DNA of 46,059 bases from a virus: IMG/VR virus record IMGVR_UViG_3300030329_002858, positions 1-46,059 of that record, one strand, 5' to 3'. The notes beneath the pieces are model-generated. The model did not search any database, was not told where the DNA came from, and saw only the letters and a program-made list of their open reading frames with translations. Made by a program: the position numbers and the translations under genes. Shown here piece by piece: positions 25,929-35,020 of this stretch (positions within the stretch are counted from its first letter, which is position 1; the number at the start of each line of letters is the position of its first letter).

Positions 25929-26256
25929 CTAATTTTTCAATTGCTTGTATTAATAATTCTTTTTTTACAAATGTATCTTTATGTGACATTCCCTTAGCCT
26001 TAGCCAATTTCTTTAAATCATTATAAGCCATTTTACTAAGGTCTTCTTTTTTATCGTGGTATTTTACAGATTCATATTTTTTAACAAGAACATCTGCCAT
26101 TTTTCTTTCTACCATCAATGGAATATTATGTTTAAAAATAAAACTTTGACGATTCCATATCCATTCAGAGTCTATTTTCTGCATTTCTTCTTTAGTTAAA
26201 AACTTAGATGTAGGTGCGTGTGGTACGGTCTCTAAATCTAATAATCCTACTTTCAT
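25921..26256 (-). CDS. Small protein with SAP/Rho-N-like C-terminus
   Basis: 111 residues. The N-terminal part (GLLDLETVPHAPTSKFLTKEE) is not recognised. The C-terminal 40 residues (MAYNDLKKLAKAKGMSHKDT, then KKELLIQAIEKL) form a helix-extended-helix pattern as in SAP, Rho-N or HeH domains that bind nucleic acid. It lies among head-tail genes and is tightly packed with both neighbours (four-base overlap upstream). It is possibly a minor head protein that contacts DNA. Confidence 0.6.
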   Translation of the reverse strand: MKVGLLDLETVPHAPTSKFLTKEEMQKIDSEWIWNRQSFIFKHNIPLMVERKMADVLVKKYESVKYHDKKEDLSKMAYNDLKKLAKAKGMSHKDTFVKKELLIQAIEKLDG

Positions 26257-26735
26257 TTATCTTTCCTTTTGGCTGCCATTGAATGAAAATGTTCTAATGT
26301 ACCTGCGCCAAGTTCTGTATTATATACACGCTTCCAATATTTTGCAAGACCATCAATATCTTTTGGAATCGGATTCGGGTCTCTTCTATATTTTAAGCGA
26401 CAAAATACAACACCAGCAGACATATCATGCCATAACAATTCTTGTAACTCTTCCTGGCTCATATCTAAAATTGTATCTGTTTTACGTTGCATTGCACTTG
26501 CACATTTATCAAATGTTTTATCTCTATAAACAAGATAATTATCAATACAATCTTTTGCTGTGGCTGATTCTACTTGCCAAAAACTCCTTGCAATTCCAGA
26601 ACCTATTTGTGATATATATTTATAACCAGACTCAACAAGACCTGTAAGGAATACGAGTTCAACTGCATCGTCAGAGTGCATACCCATTTTCCATAAAACA
26701 TCATCAATTAGTTTGTATATTTGTTTGTGATTCAT
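26253..26735 (-). CDS. Lysozyme-like putative endolysin or virion muramidase
   Basis: 160 residues. The motif VELVFLTGLVESGYKYISQIG followed by GIARSFWQVESATAKD matches the Glu-centred, Gln-x-G/WQ pattern of lysozyme-like phage proteins. There is no signal peptide or membrane segment. Small membrane proteins of holin type lie directly upstream in the operon (26970-27720), so it is the best lysin candidate. It might instead be a virion-associated hydrolase, since the adaptor genes follow. Confidence 0.6.
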   Translation of the reverse strand: MNHKQIYKLIDDVLWKMGMHSDDAVELVFLTGLVESGYKYISQIGSGIARSFWQVESATAKDCIDNYLVYRDKTFDKCASAMQRKTDTILDMSQEELQELLWHDMSAGVVFCRLKYRRDPNPIPKDIDGLAKYWKRVYNTELGAGTLEHFHSMAAKRKDK

Positions 26736-26737
26736 AA

Positions 26738-26968
26738 TTACTTTTTGAATACACCTTCTAAAACATCTGTAATAACATCAACAACTTTCTCAAAGAATAT
26801 TTGCTCTTTATCTTCAGAAACAAATGGTATGTCAATCCGCTTATTAATTGCAGTTGCAATTTTCTCAGCCATTTCATCTGAACCTAAATGATTCATTGCT
26901 TCTTCCTGCATTTTTTCAGCTTGCTCTTCGGCAAGTTTTACCAACATTGATTTAATATCTAATGCCAT
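26738..26968 (-). CDS. Small helical protein, unknown
   Basis: 76 residues, rich in Glu, Lys, Ala and Met. An amphipathic N-terminal helix (LVKLAEEQAEKMQEEAMNHL) is followed by a hydrophobic C-terminal helix ending in VFKK. It is not a classic transmembrane segment. It lies between a 45-residue membrane protein and the lysozyme-like gene, so it may take part in lysis. No family is recognised. Confidence 0.55.
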   Translation of the reverse strand: MALDIKSMLVKLAEEQAEKMQEEAMNHLGSDEMAEKIATAINKRIDIPFVSEDKEQIFFEKVVDVITDVLEGVFKK

Positions 26969-26969
26969 T

Positions 26970-27107
26970 TTATTTTCCTTTTTTTATATTCATTACAAGT
27001 AATACGATAGAAAGCAATGCAACAACTATTTGCATAGCTTCGTGAATTTCAGTTAAACCTATAAAATAATTACTAAAACTTATTGCGGCTATTTTTAATG
27101 TATCCAT
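26970..27107 (-). CDS. Small holin-like membrane protein (45 aa)
   Basis: A 45-residue ORF, ATG at 27107, ending one base before the next gene's start. It has a single hydrophobic helix near the C-terminus (MQIVVALLSIVLLVMNI) followed by KKGK, and an amphipathic N-terminal half. Size, topology and neighbours (lysozyme-like gene, coiled-coil membrane protein) suit a small holin or antiholin. There is no direct evidence of pore formation. Confidence 0.55.
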   Translation of the reverse strand: MDTLKIAAISFSNYFIGLTEIHEAMQIVVALLSIVLLVMNIKKGK

Positions 27108-27108
27108 A

Positions 27109-27426
27109 TCAATGCCTTCCATTTATACGACTCATAGAGCCTTTTAATTCCGATACTTGATTATCTAAGTCGTTGATTTCTTTAGTAATATTATCAAACT
27201 TTCTATCTAATTTATCATCAGATTGATTCCATCTTCCAATTAATTTTATAATCATTCCTTCCATATTCTCTAAAGTTTCACTTTGACCTTTATTTTCTAC
27301 CTTTAAATTTTCAAGAGTTTCTTGTTGTTTTGCAGATTTGTTTGACAAAGAAATTACTAAATAAACAAACATTGCCCCAACAACACCTATCATGCCAGCT
27401 TCGCCATAAACCGCCATAAAATCCAT
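27109..27426 (-). CDS. Membrane-anchored coiled-coil protein (lysis-type)
   Basis: 105 residues. A membrane helix at about 10-27 (GMIGVVGAMFVYLVISL) is followed by a long polar coiled coil (KSAKQQETLENLKVENKG onward) to the C-terminus. This is the layout of inner-membrane spanins or of haemolysin XhlA-like phage proteins. It lies in a cluster of small membrane proteins just upstream of the lysozyme-like gene. Which lysis role it has cannot be told. Confidence 0.55.
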   Translation of the reverse strand: MDFMAVYGEAGMIGVVGAMFVYLVISLSNKSAKQQETLENLKVENKGQSETLENMEGMIIKLIGRWNQSDDKLDRKFDNITKEINDLDNQVSELKGSMSRINGRH

Positions 27427-27720
27427 TTAAATCACCATCCACCATGCAATTGCCGTTTCTACTATTAAATCAGAAACCGTGTTATACGCCCATCTTTTTT
27501 TTGAGCCATAGGTTTCCTCATCTCCCTCAACAAACCATTCAAATACTTCCCAAAGAACACCAATAATGAATACTCCCATCACACACCAAAAATCACTCCA
27601 ATGCAACCATTGAAATATTTTACATAAGAAAGCTCCTGCCGCTAAATGATAAGCAGTCCAACCGTCTAATTGTCCTGTTCTTAATTGCCAAGATACTAAA
27701 GTTGCTAAAGGATTTTTCAT
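27427..27720 (-). CDS. Small integral membrane protein
   Basis: 97 residues, Trp-rich. Two or three hydrophobic segments (WTAYHLAAGAFLCKIF, FWCVMGVFIIGVLWEVF, LIVETAIAWWMVI) are separated by a charged loop (EGDEETYGSKKR). It is similar in size and layout to phage-encoded holin-like or DUF membrane proteins. It is tightly packed with both neighbours (a four-base overlap upstream and an adjacent gene downstream), so it is likely part of the lysis cluster. Confidence 0.6.
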   Translation of the reverse strand: MKNPLATLVSWQLRTGQLDGWTAYHLAAGAFLCKIFQWLHWSDFWCVMGVFIIGVLWEVFEWFVEGDEETYGSKKRWAYNTVSDLIVETAIAWWMVI

Positions 27721-28160
27721 AATCTAATATGTTTTGTTTTACCAGCTTCGTTATTAATACTTATTCTTGATAATAATTCATCTTTTGTTTCACTATTATT
27801 ATAAATAATACCACGCTTATCATAGAAATCTTTTATCTCATTCTTTGTATTAGAGTCTGTTGGGTATTCTTCTTGTGTTGTTGCCACCCCATTTACAAGA
27901 TTATGCGTTCCAATAATCAATCTACCATGCCCATCACCATGTTTTTTTGCACATTCTGATACATAAAATTCTTCAGCAACTTTAAAACTATTTGTTTTCT
28001 TTTTTATTGAACCATCAACATCTACGAAATAATCATAAGACGAAGGGTAAGTCAAGGTCTCAGTAGAACCATCAGGATAAGTTTTTATGCGCTTTGCACC
28101 TGGTGTTGTGTTTCTATGGAGTCTTACTCGATGACCCTGACTACACCTTCTTACAATCAT
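27717..28160 (-). CDS. Hypothetical protein with HeH/LEM-like C-terminus
   Basis: 147 residues. The N-terminal part is basic with scattered Cys (MIVRRCSQGHRVRLH, then SECAKKHG). The last 35 residues (KNEIKDFYDKRGIIYNNSET) form a helix-extended-helix like that in the protein at 25921. No catalytic motif is seen. Position, between the S74 fibre and the lysis cluster, suggests a virion or assembly role. Confidence 0.55.
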   Translation of the reverse strand: MIVRRCSQGHRVRLHRNTTPGAKRIKTYPDGSTETLTYPSSYDYFVDVDGSIKKKTNSFKVAEEFYVSECAKKHGDGHGRLIIGTHNLVNGVATTQEEYPTDSNTKNEIKDFYDKRGIIYNNSETKDELLSRISINNEAGKTKHIRL

Positions 28161-28390
28161 TCTACTACTTCAACCTCTTCAGGTTTTTCTTCCAATGATT
28201 TGCGAAGCATATTAATAAACGCTTCTTTACCAACCTGTAATTGGTCAGATATAAAAGCATTAGTGTTTTGCTTATTTTGTAAATCATTAATATGTTGTAC
28301 CATTACTTTCTGCTCATCAGTCATATCCTCGATTACATATTCTTTACCATCGAGATTCAAGACTGGCTTTTCTTTTTCTTTTTTAGCCAT
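28157..28390 (-). CDS. Small helical protein following the S74 fibre
   Basis: 77 residues, charged, with a predicted helical core (MTDEQKVMVQHINDLQNK) and an acidic end (EEKPEEVEVVE). The RBS AAGGAG stands before the ATG. It follows the S74 fibre closely. It may be a fibre-assembly or chaperone partner, judged from position alone. Confidence 0.5.
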   Translation of the reverse strand: MAKKEKEKPVLNLDGKEYVIEDMTDEQKVMVQHINDLQNKQNTNAFISDQLQVGKEAFINMLRKSLEEKPEEVEVVE

Positions 28391-28411
28391 TTTCGACTCC
28401 TTGTTTGTTAA

Positions 28412-31400
28412 TTATTTCTTTTCTAATTCTGTTACTTTTGCAGATAACTCTTGTACTGCTTTTACTAATGCCCATAACATCGGTTCTGTATTAGCAGATA
28501 ACCACTTACTATCATCTTTTATCATTTCTGGCAATATTTCTTTAGCTTCTTGAGCAATAATACCTTGTCTTTTCTTTTCTGAATTGTAATTAAATGGATT
28601 GTCTTTTTTAAAATTAAATTCGACTACTCTGAGACTATTTATTTCATCAAGTCCTTTATTCCACTCTTTAACATTTTCTTTTAATCTTCCATCAGAGGTC
28701 TGCGACCAAGCAGTACCATTATCTCCCATATAAACATCAGTTGTTGAGCTGTTTCCAATAATGGCAGTATTATCTCCTACTCCCTGTGCTCCAGTTCCTA
28801 TAGAAATCTGATTATCTGCTGTAGCTGAACTTGTACTTGCTCCATCTCCTATACATACATTAGAAATTCCAGTTGTAATAGCGTTTGAGGCATTTCCAGC
28901 CCCATAGCCGATAAGTGTATTTGAATGAGCTACACCTTCTAAATTGTATCCAGCTAATGCTCCCAAAGCACTATTCCCCTCTCCAGTAACTGCATTTCCA
29001 GACGCTTTTCCAAAAACACCAGTTCCAACTCCAGTATTATAATCAGCGTTTGTTAAGCTAAGACCTGAATCAGTTCCTATAAAGGTATTATATATAGCTC
29101 CACTTCCAATAAGGTTTGTTAAGGAATTGTGACCAATAGCAATATTATTCGTATTATGAACCATGTTGGCATCCAAAGCATAATTCCCAATAGCAATATT
29201 TTTAACATTAGTTCCAGTATCAGTCCCACCTAATGCTTGATAACCTATTGCAATCGAATCATGACAAGCATCAGCTTGATATAATGATTGATAACCTATA
29301 GCCAAGTTTCTTTCACCAGAAGTCAATTCAGTCAGAGCATCTTTCCCTATCGCAATAGTTCCTGTTTGGGCATTTCCACCTGTGCTATTCATAGCATTAT
29401 AGCCTATGGCAACACAACTTATTAATGCTGCCGCTCCACCAGTTCCAGCATCATTACCAATAATAACATTACCATCTGTACTATCGTGATTAATAGCACT
29501 GCCAGCATCTGCTCCAATGATAGTGCTATTTGTTTCTGAACCATCAGCCGCACCAAATGCTCTTGCACCTACTATAGTATTTGAAGTTCCAGATGCAAGT
29601 AAGTCTGCCGCTTGATAGCCTATTACTGTATTTAAACTACCAGTAATTAATTCACCAGCCTCATATCCAACAGCCGTACAAGAAGTACCAGTTGAAATAG
29701 TTTTTAATGATTCATAACCTACAGCAGTGTTGCCAGAACCAGAAGTCAATCCCGCTAAAGAAGATGCTCCAATTGCTACTGAACCATCAGCCACAGAAGT
29801 TACATTTGCTCCCCCCATTGCCGCTTGACCTATTCCAACCGCAAATCCAACGCTCGTAGTCGTAGCTCCAGCGTTCTGACCTACGAATACATTTTCATGC
29901 CCATCTGTAACTGCTTTTCCTGCTCCTTCACCCACCATAACATTCCAATCACCAGCGTTAATTGCGTTTCCAGCCCTATGTCCAAACAAGGTGTTATTTT
30001 TCACATCACTATCTACTGCCGCTCCTGCTAAGTATCCAAATATTGTGTTACCAGATGTTGAATCTTCTCCTCCAGTTCCACTATCATTATTACTAAGCGA
30101 GATTCTGGAGTTGACATCTATTACAAATTTTGCATTTAAAGTATTCCCACCTGTGAGTGCGTCACCAGCAGAAGAGGTAGCGGCTGCTATGTAGAAATAA
30201 TGTTTACCACCATGCTGTTCATATAACATTGCTTCATCTGCTACTATACTATCCCAACCAGCACCATCACTATGAGGAAAAGCATTGTTGGAAATATATA
30301 CAGACTTATCTGTTCCAGAAGCCTTATTTGACATTATAAGACCTTGACCACCGACTTGTAATGCACTGTAATCTGTATGAACTGACACAGGTTGAGCTTT
30401 AATGCCAATATTACCAGTCTCTGTTGCTATAATTGCATATTCGTCTGTATCTTCGTTTTTTAATTGAAAGCAAGAAGTTGTACCACTAACTGCATTAAAC
30501 AATTTCCATTCATCTCCATTAGTTTGAGTGGTATCCATTGATATATAAACATTATCATCTCCAGCTATTGCTATAGAAGCTCCTGTACCAGTATTGTCTA
30601 TTTTTAATGCAGTTTCGTTAGTTGTTTTAGTGAGAATGACTGTGCCACTTGTATCTATTTTAAATCTTGTATCAGCACCTTCTCTAATTGAAAAAGCACC
30701 AGCATCATCACTCAATATGTTGTAAGTAACGCCAGTACCTTCTGATTGCTGTAATGAAAGGTGAGGTTGAGAATCATTTGCTCTTATTATATCTAATGAT
30801 GCTGTTGTAGGAACTCCACCGATACCAATTTTTCCATCAGATGCAATTCTCATTCTTTCAGTGTAAGCCGCTGAAGTATTCGTACCAAAGACCAGTTCTG
30901 TACTGTTATTATCAGCCGCAAAGGTATCATCTGCTTCTGCCCATATTGCCGCACCAGCTAATATTGCATCAGAACCACTTGATTCTAATGGTGCTGAAAA
31001 TTCTATTCTACCTAAATAATCACCATCTACAATGTCAGTATCAGCAGTTTGCAGTTTAATTACTGCTCCAGAAGCTGAACCACTACCAGCCGCACCTAAA
31101 GCTGTTAATGCACTTTCGGTACTATCTTGTCTTACGTATAATCCTGTAGCACCAGTTGCAGAAGCGTTATCATTTATAATATGAAGTAATTTTCTTGTGC
31201 TTGTATTACTTGCATTGGAATAAACCATTAACCCATCGCCAGTTGTAAGAGCACTTGCATCTATTTGCATAGCCCTATTATCAGTGCCAGAATGGTCTAT
31301 TTTTAATGCTTCTTGGTTTGCATCTTGATTTACAAATAATGCAATTGCTACACCATTTTGTTCTATTTCAAGACCAATAGTTGTGGCGGCATTGGTAATC

Positions 31401-31531
31401 TTCATATCTCCAGTTAATACTTCCGAATATGAAAATCCTCCACCACCGTTTACAGTTAAATCTCCTGCAATAGTAACATCACCAGATATTGTACCACCAC
31501 CAGTTAAATGAGCTGAACTTATAAATTTCAT
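28412..31531 (-). CDS. Tail fibre with YadA-like repeats and C-terminal S74 intramolecular chaperone
   Basis: 1039 residues. The N-terminus (GGTISGDVTIAGDLTVNG) is a beta-solenoid start. Many repeats of the type NTAVGYESL and SIAIGYQAL from about residue 500 to 930 form YadA/Hep_Hag-like rolls. The last about 95 residues match the peptidase S74/endosialidase chaperone: SDGRLKENVKEWNKGLDEI, FNFKK and QGIIAQEAKEILPEM. This domain trimerises the fibre and then self-cleaves, usually before a Ser near its start (here SDGRLKEN). A coiled coil at the extreme C-terminus fits. Confidence 0.9.
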   Translation of the reverse strand: MKFISSAHLTGGGTISGDVTIAGDLTVNGGGGFSYSEVLTGDMKITNAATTIGLEIEQNGVAIALFVNQDANQEALKIDHSGTDNRAMQIDASALTTGDGLMVYSNASNTSTRKLLHIINDNASATGATGLYVRQDSTESALTALGAAGSGSASGAVIKLQTADTDIVDGDYLGRIEFSAPLESSGSDAILAGAAIWAEADDTFAADNNSTELVFGTNTSAAYTERMRIASDGKIGIGGVPTTASLDIIRANDSQPHLSLQQSEGTGVTYNILSDDAGAFSIREGADTRFKIDTSGTVILTKTTNETALKIDNTGTGASIAIAGDDNVYISMDTTQTNGDEWKLFNAVSGTTSCFQLKNEDTDEYAIIATETGNIGIKAQPVSVHTDYSALQVGGQGLIMSNKASGTDKSVYISNNAFPHSDGAGWDSIVADEAMLYEQHGGKHYFYIAAATSSAGDALTGGNTLNAKFVIDVNSRISLSNNDSGTGGEDSTSGNTIFGYLAGAAVDSDVKNNTLFGHRAGNAINAGDWNVMVGEGAGKAVTDGHENVFVGQNAGATTTSVGFAVGIGQAAMGGANVTSVADGSVAIGASSLAGLTSGSGNTAVGYESLKTISTGTSCTAVGYEAGELITGSLNTVIGYQAADLLASGTSNTIVGARAFGAADGSETNSTIIGADAGSAINHDSTDGNVIIGNDAGTGGAAALISCVAIGYNAMNSTGGNAQTGTIAIGKDALTELTSGERNLAIGYQSLYQADACHDSIAIGYQALGGTDTGTNVKNIAIGNYALDANMVHNTNNIAIGHNSLTNLIGSGAIYNTFIGTDSGLSLTNADYNTGVGTGVFGKASGNAVTGEGNSALGALAGYNLEGVAHSNTLIGYGAGNASNAITTGISNVCIGDGASTSSATADNQISIGTGAQGVGDNTAIIGNSSTTDVYMGDNGTAWSQTSDGRLKENVKEWNKGLDEINSLRVVEFNFKKDNPFNYNSEKKRQGIIAQEAKEILPEMIKDDSKWLSANTEPMLWALVKAVQELSAKVTELEKK

Positions 31532-31541
31532 AATCTACTCC

Positions 31542-31880
31542 TTAATACATTGCCATTAAAGCAAAGGCAGTTTCTGAACCACTAAAAGCCCAGGATTTAA
31601 TAGCTAATGGAAGAATAACGCCTTTTAAAAACACGGCTTTTGCCTCAGCATTTGCTAAAGTTACAGTAGAATCATCTGCAAATGTTATTGTAAGGTTTCC
31701 ACTACCACCAATTTCAGCCCCCACAACAACACCTCTTGGTGTTCCATAGGTACTTGTAGTAAAAGCACCACCATTTGATACGACAGCATTACTAATTTCA
31801 TATTCCACCATAAAACTTGGTGATAAATTTTCTTGAACAGAATAATTATGCAGTTGGTTGGATTTATTTATATTTGCCAT
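31542..31880 (-). CDS. Putative head decoration or small structural protein
   Basis: 112 residues. It is beta-rich with Gly/Ser/Ala/Val (GGSGNLTITFADDSTVTLAN) and lacks charge clusters, like capsid decoration proteins. It lies between the fibre and the capsid genes and is preceded on its own strand by a strong hairpin. An AGGAG site stands just before the ATG. No named family is certain. Confidence 0.5.
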   Translation of the reverse strand: MANINKSNQLHNYSVQENLSPSFMVEYEISNAVVSNGGAFTTSTYGTPRGVVVGAEIGGSGNLTITFADDSTVTLANAEAKAVFLKGVILPLAIKSWAFSGSETAFALMAMY

Positions 31881-31939
31881 TTATCACTCCTTGAGTCGAG
31901 TTTAAAGGTCTGGTAGACCGTGAACACTCCGTTAAATTA

Positions 31940-31966
31940 TTAAGGGGGCTAAAAAAGCCCCCTTAA
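31940..31966 (-). terminator. Strong hairpin after capsid genes (weak terminator or processing site)
   Basis: An 11-bp perfect stem, TTAAGGGGGCT (31940-31950) with AGCCCCCTTAA (31956-31966), with a 5-base loop. There is no U tract on the minus-strand exit side, so it may be a partial terminator, stabiliser or processing site that sets the ratio of capsid to fibre mRNA. TTGACT (31989-31994) and TATGTT (31965-31970) could be a weak minus-strand promoter overlapping it. Confidence 0.55.
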
Positions 31967-32029
31967 CATACTTAAACATCGCTATTTAAGTCAATCCTTA
32001 TATGGGGCTATTACCTCCCCAATTTAAGA

Positions 32030-32449
32030 TTATCGATAATAAATGTAGACTGTTCCACCGCCATCACCATGAGCAGATGATACGAGAGTAAGGTCATTGT
32101 CACCAACTTCAAAGACCGCTTGGTCTTCGTCAAGAGTAGCTGTTGCCACCCTTGCTTTGTCAGTTGCCATTGACATTGCACTCGACAGAGCTGTGCTACT
32201 ATTTTTGACAGTTAATGTTTTAGAAGTGACATTTTCGCCATTTCCAACAACAAGAACAACATCATAAACAGTAAACTTGAATGGAGTATTAATTGTAACA
32301 GTTTCACCGCTACCAAGAGCTGTAAAATCACAAATAATTTTTCCATCCTGAGCAACACACTCTGGAACTGTACCATCTCCACTATGAGTAGCGGATATAT
32401 CTAATGCACCACCTGAAGCTCGCCAATTCGCTATACTTGATTTTGCCAT
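32030..32449 (-). CDS. Putative capsid decoration/cement protein
   Basis: 139 residues. It is rich in Ser, Thr, Ala, Asp and Val with alternating beta strands (GETVTINTPFKFTVYDVVLV and DNDLTLVSSAHGDGGG), and there is no membrane segment or Cys cluster. It lies immediately after the major capsid gene, 13 bases away, the usual place for decoration proteins. Family not recognised. Confidence 0.6.
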   Translation of the reverse strand: MAKSSIANWRASGGALDISATHSGDGTVPECVAQDGKIICDFTALGSGETVTINTPFKFTVYDVVLVVGNGENVTSKTLTVKNSSTALSSAMSMATDKARVATATLDEDQAVFEVGDNDLTLVSSAHGDGGGTVYIYYR

Positions 32450-32462
32450 TACTTATCTCCTA

Positions 32463-33737
32463 TTAATCACGAGTCGCTAAAATAAGCGAACTTTGATTAA
32501 CACAAGACAATGAAGCAGCATCGTGAGCAGCAGATTGGCTCTTATAGAACGCATCATCACTTGACTCAAGCGCATCAGCTTCAGCAAAAAAGTCTGCACG
32601 ATTGTAGCCATTGATTACAGCACCACCAAGTTCGATAGTGTTCGCATGGTCATCCACTTCAGAAGTGAAGTGAAGGTCTTCAGCGACAGCTTTACCAATT
32701 GCATTTTTACCAAATACAACTGCATTACGAACTCTTGCAGTACCAGAAGCCAATGTTACGGCTGAATCGTCAAAACGAGCAGAAACGGTTGAACCAAAAA
32801 AGTAACCAGCTTCATCCCATTCACGAATACCAACAATATCTTCAAAAATACAGAAACCAGCATAATAACCAGCCATTCCATGAAGTTCAGGCATTTTAAC
32901 AGCACCAGAACCCATAAAGGCGTGTCTTTGTGCAGTTTCGTAGTCACTATCAGACTGTAATGAAGCAAGTTGAGCTGGATGCATTACAATACACCAGAAT
33001 TTATGACCATCAACAGTTTCCATTTGAGGGATTTTAAGAGACATACATTTAACACGCAGTTCTCGTAAAATATCAGCGGTCATTGCCGTATCACAATTCG
33101 CATTAGCGGCATCAGTCATACCAATATCTTCATCAAGTTCAGCATTGGTCTTCGTTTGTTTTTCCGTACCTACAGGTAGTAATACAGCACCGTCATTCAT
33201 GTACCAATTCGGGTGGTATCTACGAGCAAGTCCAAGACCGTCAGATGTTGTACCAATAGAAAGGTTAGGCGATACACCTTCATAGAAGGTTTGAAATACA
33301 GCCTGGTTTTCCCATTTAGTAAACCATCTTGCAAGTTGTGGTCTTGCTTCATCCATTAGCTTAAACACTTTCTGGCGTTGTTCACTCATAGAACCAGACT
33401 TTTTCATAACAGCTTTACGATACTGATTACAGTACGCACGCAGCCACTTCATAGCTTGGTCTTCACCAGTGCCTTTTAGCGTGGTATCACCATATACTGG
33501 TGAACCAGATAAGTCACTTAGGAAAGGAATGAGCATATTATCACGACCCTGAGCGACATAGTCGTTCAGAACCTCAATGGGATTCCCAGAAGGAGTATAT
33601 ACGGGGTTACCGTTGTCATCCTGCGAGATGTCCACATTACCTGAGAACTTTGCCCAGAAAGTATTATACCAACTTTCTTTGCGGAGCAGAGAGTTTAGAA
33701 TTTCAACATTTGCAATCCATGATTGTGAGGATTCCAT
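32463..33737 (-). CDS. Major capsid protein (N4-gp56/DUF4043 type)
   Basis: 424 residues. Features match the N4-gp56-type capsid family: SWYNTFWAKFSGN near the N-terminus, then GRDNMLIPFLSDLSGSPVYG, MSEQRQKVFKLMDEARPQLA, and FWCIVMHPAQLASLQSD in the centre, ending in a conserved A-domain-like strand region. It follows the scaffold gene and precedes a decoration-like protein, the standard order for podovirus head genes. AGGAG lies just before the ATG. Length is normal for the family. Confidence 0.87.
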   Translation of the reverse strand: MESSQSWIANVEILNSLLRKESWYNTFWAKFSGNVDISQDDNGNPVYTPSGNPIEVLNDYVAQGRDNMLIPFLSDLSGSPVYGDTTLKGTGEDQAMKWLRAYCNQYRKAVMKKSGSMSEQRQKVFKLMDEARPQLARWFTKWENQAVFQTFYEGVSPNLSIGTTSDGLGLARRYHPNWYMNDGAVLLPVGTEKQTKTNAELDEDIGMTDAANANCDTAMTADILRELRVKCMSLKIPQMETVDGHKFWCIVMHPAQLASLQSDSDYETAQRHAFMGSGAVKMPELHGMAGYYAGFCIFEDIVGIREWDEAGYFFGSTVSARFDDSAVTLASGTARVRNAVVFGKNAIGKAVAEDLHFTSEVDDHANTIELGGAVINGYNRADFFAEADALESSDDAFYKSQSAAHDAASLSCVNQSSLILATRD

Positions 33738-33760
33738 TTGTTAATCTCCTGTGTTTTCAG

Positions 33761-34732
33761 TTAACTATTAAGCCGTCCATAGAGCTTTTGAAGTTCATCC
33801 ACTGAAAGATTATCGAGAGTATTACGGAGTTCTTTTTGGCTCATATCAGCGACCCGAACCAATTTAGCGTTTTTGCCCGTACCACGAACATCGACCTTTT
33901 CAACCTGCTTGGCTGAAGCATTTTGAATGTCTTGTCTGGCTTTACGCTCTCCTGACATTTGATAGTGTTTAGCTACCTTGCTTACCCCAAATTCATCTAT
34001 CATCGCTTTGTGGTATGCATTCTCGGTTAACAGCCCATTTTCAGTGTATCCCTTCGCACGCTCACTGACAGCAGTGAACTCATCATTGGATATTTCTATC
34101 CCATCATCGTTAAAGCGTTGTTTCATTTTAGAGACAAACGCTTCATTGTCACGACCATTCAGTCGTGATTCGAGATGTTCCTGCGTACGTTTATTAATCA
34201 GGTCGTTTTCCATTTCCCTAATAAGTTCACGCTGTTTTCCAACAGCATCAACATCATAAGGGTCAATTTCATCCAATTTAGCTTTTTCCGTAGAAATCGC
34301 TTCCTGAACATCGTCAGCAGAAAGCCGTTCCAAAAGTTCACCCTCAGACAAATCTTCGTCTTTGGATGTTAACTTACGAAGTTCGCCAATTTCGTTTGAT
34401 TGTTGCCCAATCATTTTTTGGGCGTCAACGACCAGATTAACGAGGTCTTCTTTTGATTTGTCATGGAACGGTGATGGTTCATTCCCATCGGTGCTGTACT
34501 CATCTGATTCTACAGTTTCCTGATTAGATTCTCCCTGGTCTGGGTCTGCATCAGTAGCCGCATCATCCGATTCGCTGCTTATATACAGCTCACCGTCTTT
34601 TTCAATAAGATTTACTGAAGGCTCTGGTGATTCCTGTTCTTCGGTCTTCGGTTGAATTTTATCTTCAAGTTGTTGAAGCTCTTTAGTAAGAGCAGGGTCT
34701 GTCTGCACTTCACTATTTTGGTTTTCTGCCAT
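33761..34732 (-). CDS. Scaffolding protein
   Basis: 323 residues. The N-terminal half is disordered and acidic (Glu/Gln/Ser/Asp-rich), the middle is highly charged and helical (EAISTEKAKLDEIDPYDVD, LINKRTQEHLESRLNGRD), and the C-terminus is a short helix pair (KELRNTLDNLSVDELQKLYG) that would bind capsid protein. This composition and its place directly before the major capsid gene are typical of phage scaffolds. Confidence 0.78.
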   Translation of the reverse strand: MAENQNSEVQTDPALTKELQQLEDKIQPKTEEQESPEPSVNLIEKDGELYISSESDDAATDADPDQGESNQETVESDEYSTDGNEPSPFHDKSKEDLVNLVVDAQKMIGQQSNEIGELRKLTSKDEDLSEGELLERLSADDVQEAISTEKAKLDEIDPYDVDAVGKQRELIREMENDLINKRTQEHLESRLNGRDNEAFVSKMKQRFNDDGIEISNDEFTAVSERAKGYTENGLLTENAYHKAMIDEFGVSKVAKHYQMSGERKARQDIQNASAKQVEKVDVRGTGKNAKLVRVADMSQKELRNTLDNLSVDELQKLYGRLNS

Positions 34733-34886
34733 TTGTTTTTCCTTTGTTGATTATATTATTTCTCTTTGCTCTGTAAACATTTCTCAAAGCATCTTGTTTT
34801 GTATATGGTATTCTACCTTCATATTCGTTTTCAACAACTTTTTCAGGTTTAATAATAGGTATATCTATAATATCATTAAAAGGCAT
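34713..34886 (-). CDS. Small hypothetical protein (57 aa)
   Basis: A 57-residue ORF, MPFNDIIDIPIIKPEKVVEN at the start and a basic end (GKTNGRKPK). It overlaps the 5' end of the scaffold gene by 20 bases in another frame. It has no membrane or Cys motif, and no strong RBS is seen. Tight placement between scaffold and another small ORF supports it modestly. Confidence 0.5.
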   Translation of the reverse strand: MPFNDIIDIPIIKPEKVVENEYEGRIPYTKQDALRNVYRAKRNNIINKGKTNGRKPK

Positions 34887-34894
34887 ATTTTATA

Positions 34895-35020
34895 CTATCC
34901 TAATTTAATACATTTTAAAAATTTATTTAAAATTCTTTTTGTTTCAGTTTTCTTTCCTAAACTTCTCATTAACATAAGAACAGCTTGGTTTCTAATTGTA
35001 GCTTCTTGCTGTTCACTCAT
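34895..35020 (-). CDS. Small basic protein (41 aa)
   Basis: A 41-residue ORF whose ATG overlaps the stop of the coiled-coil membrane gene as ATGA. The sequence starts MSEQQEATIRNQAVLMLMRS and ends Lys-rich (RILNKFLKCIKLG). Predicted helical. No family is recognised. The coupling overlap is the best evidence that it is translated. Confidence 0.5.
   Translation of the reverse strand: MSEQQEATIRNQAVLMLMRSLGKKTETKRILNKFLKCIKLG

Noticed and set aside
31965-31994. Minus-strand promoter (TTGACT-18-TATGTT) before the 31542 gene
   Set aside because: The -10 is poor and lies in the strong hairpin; noted only as a weak possibility.
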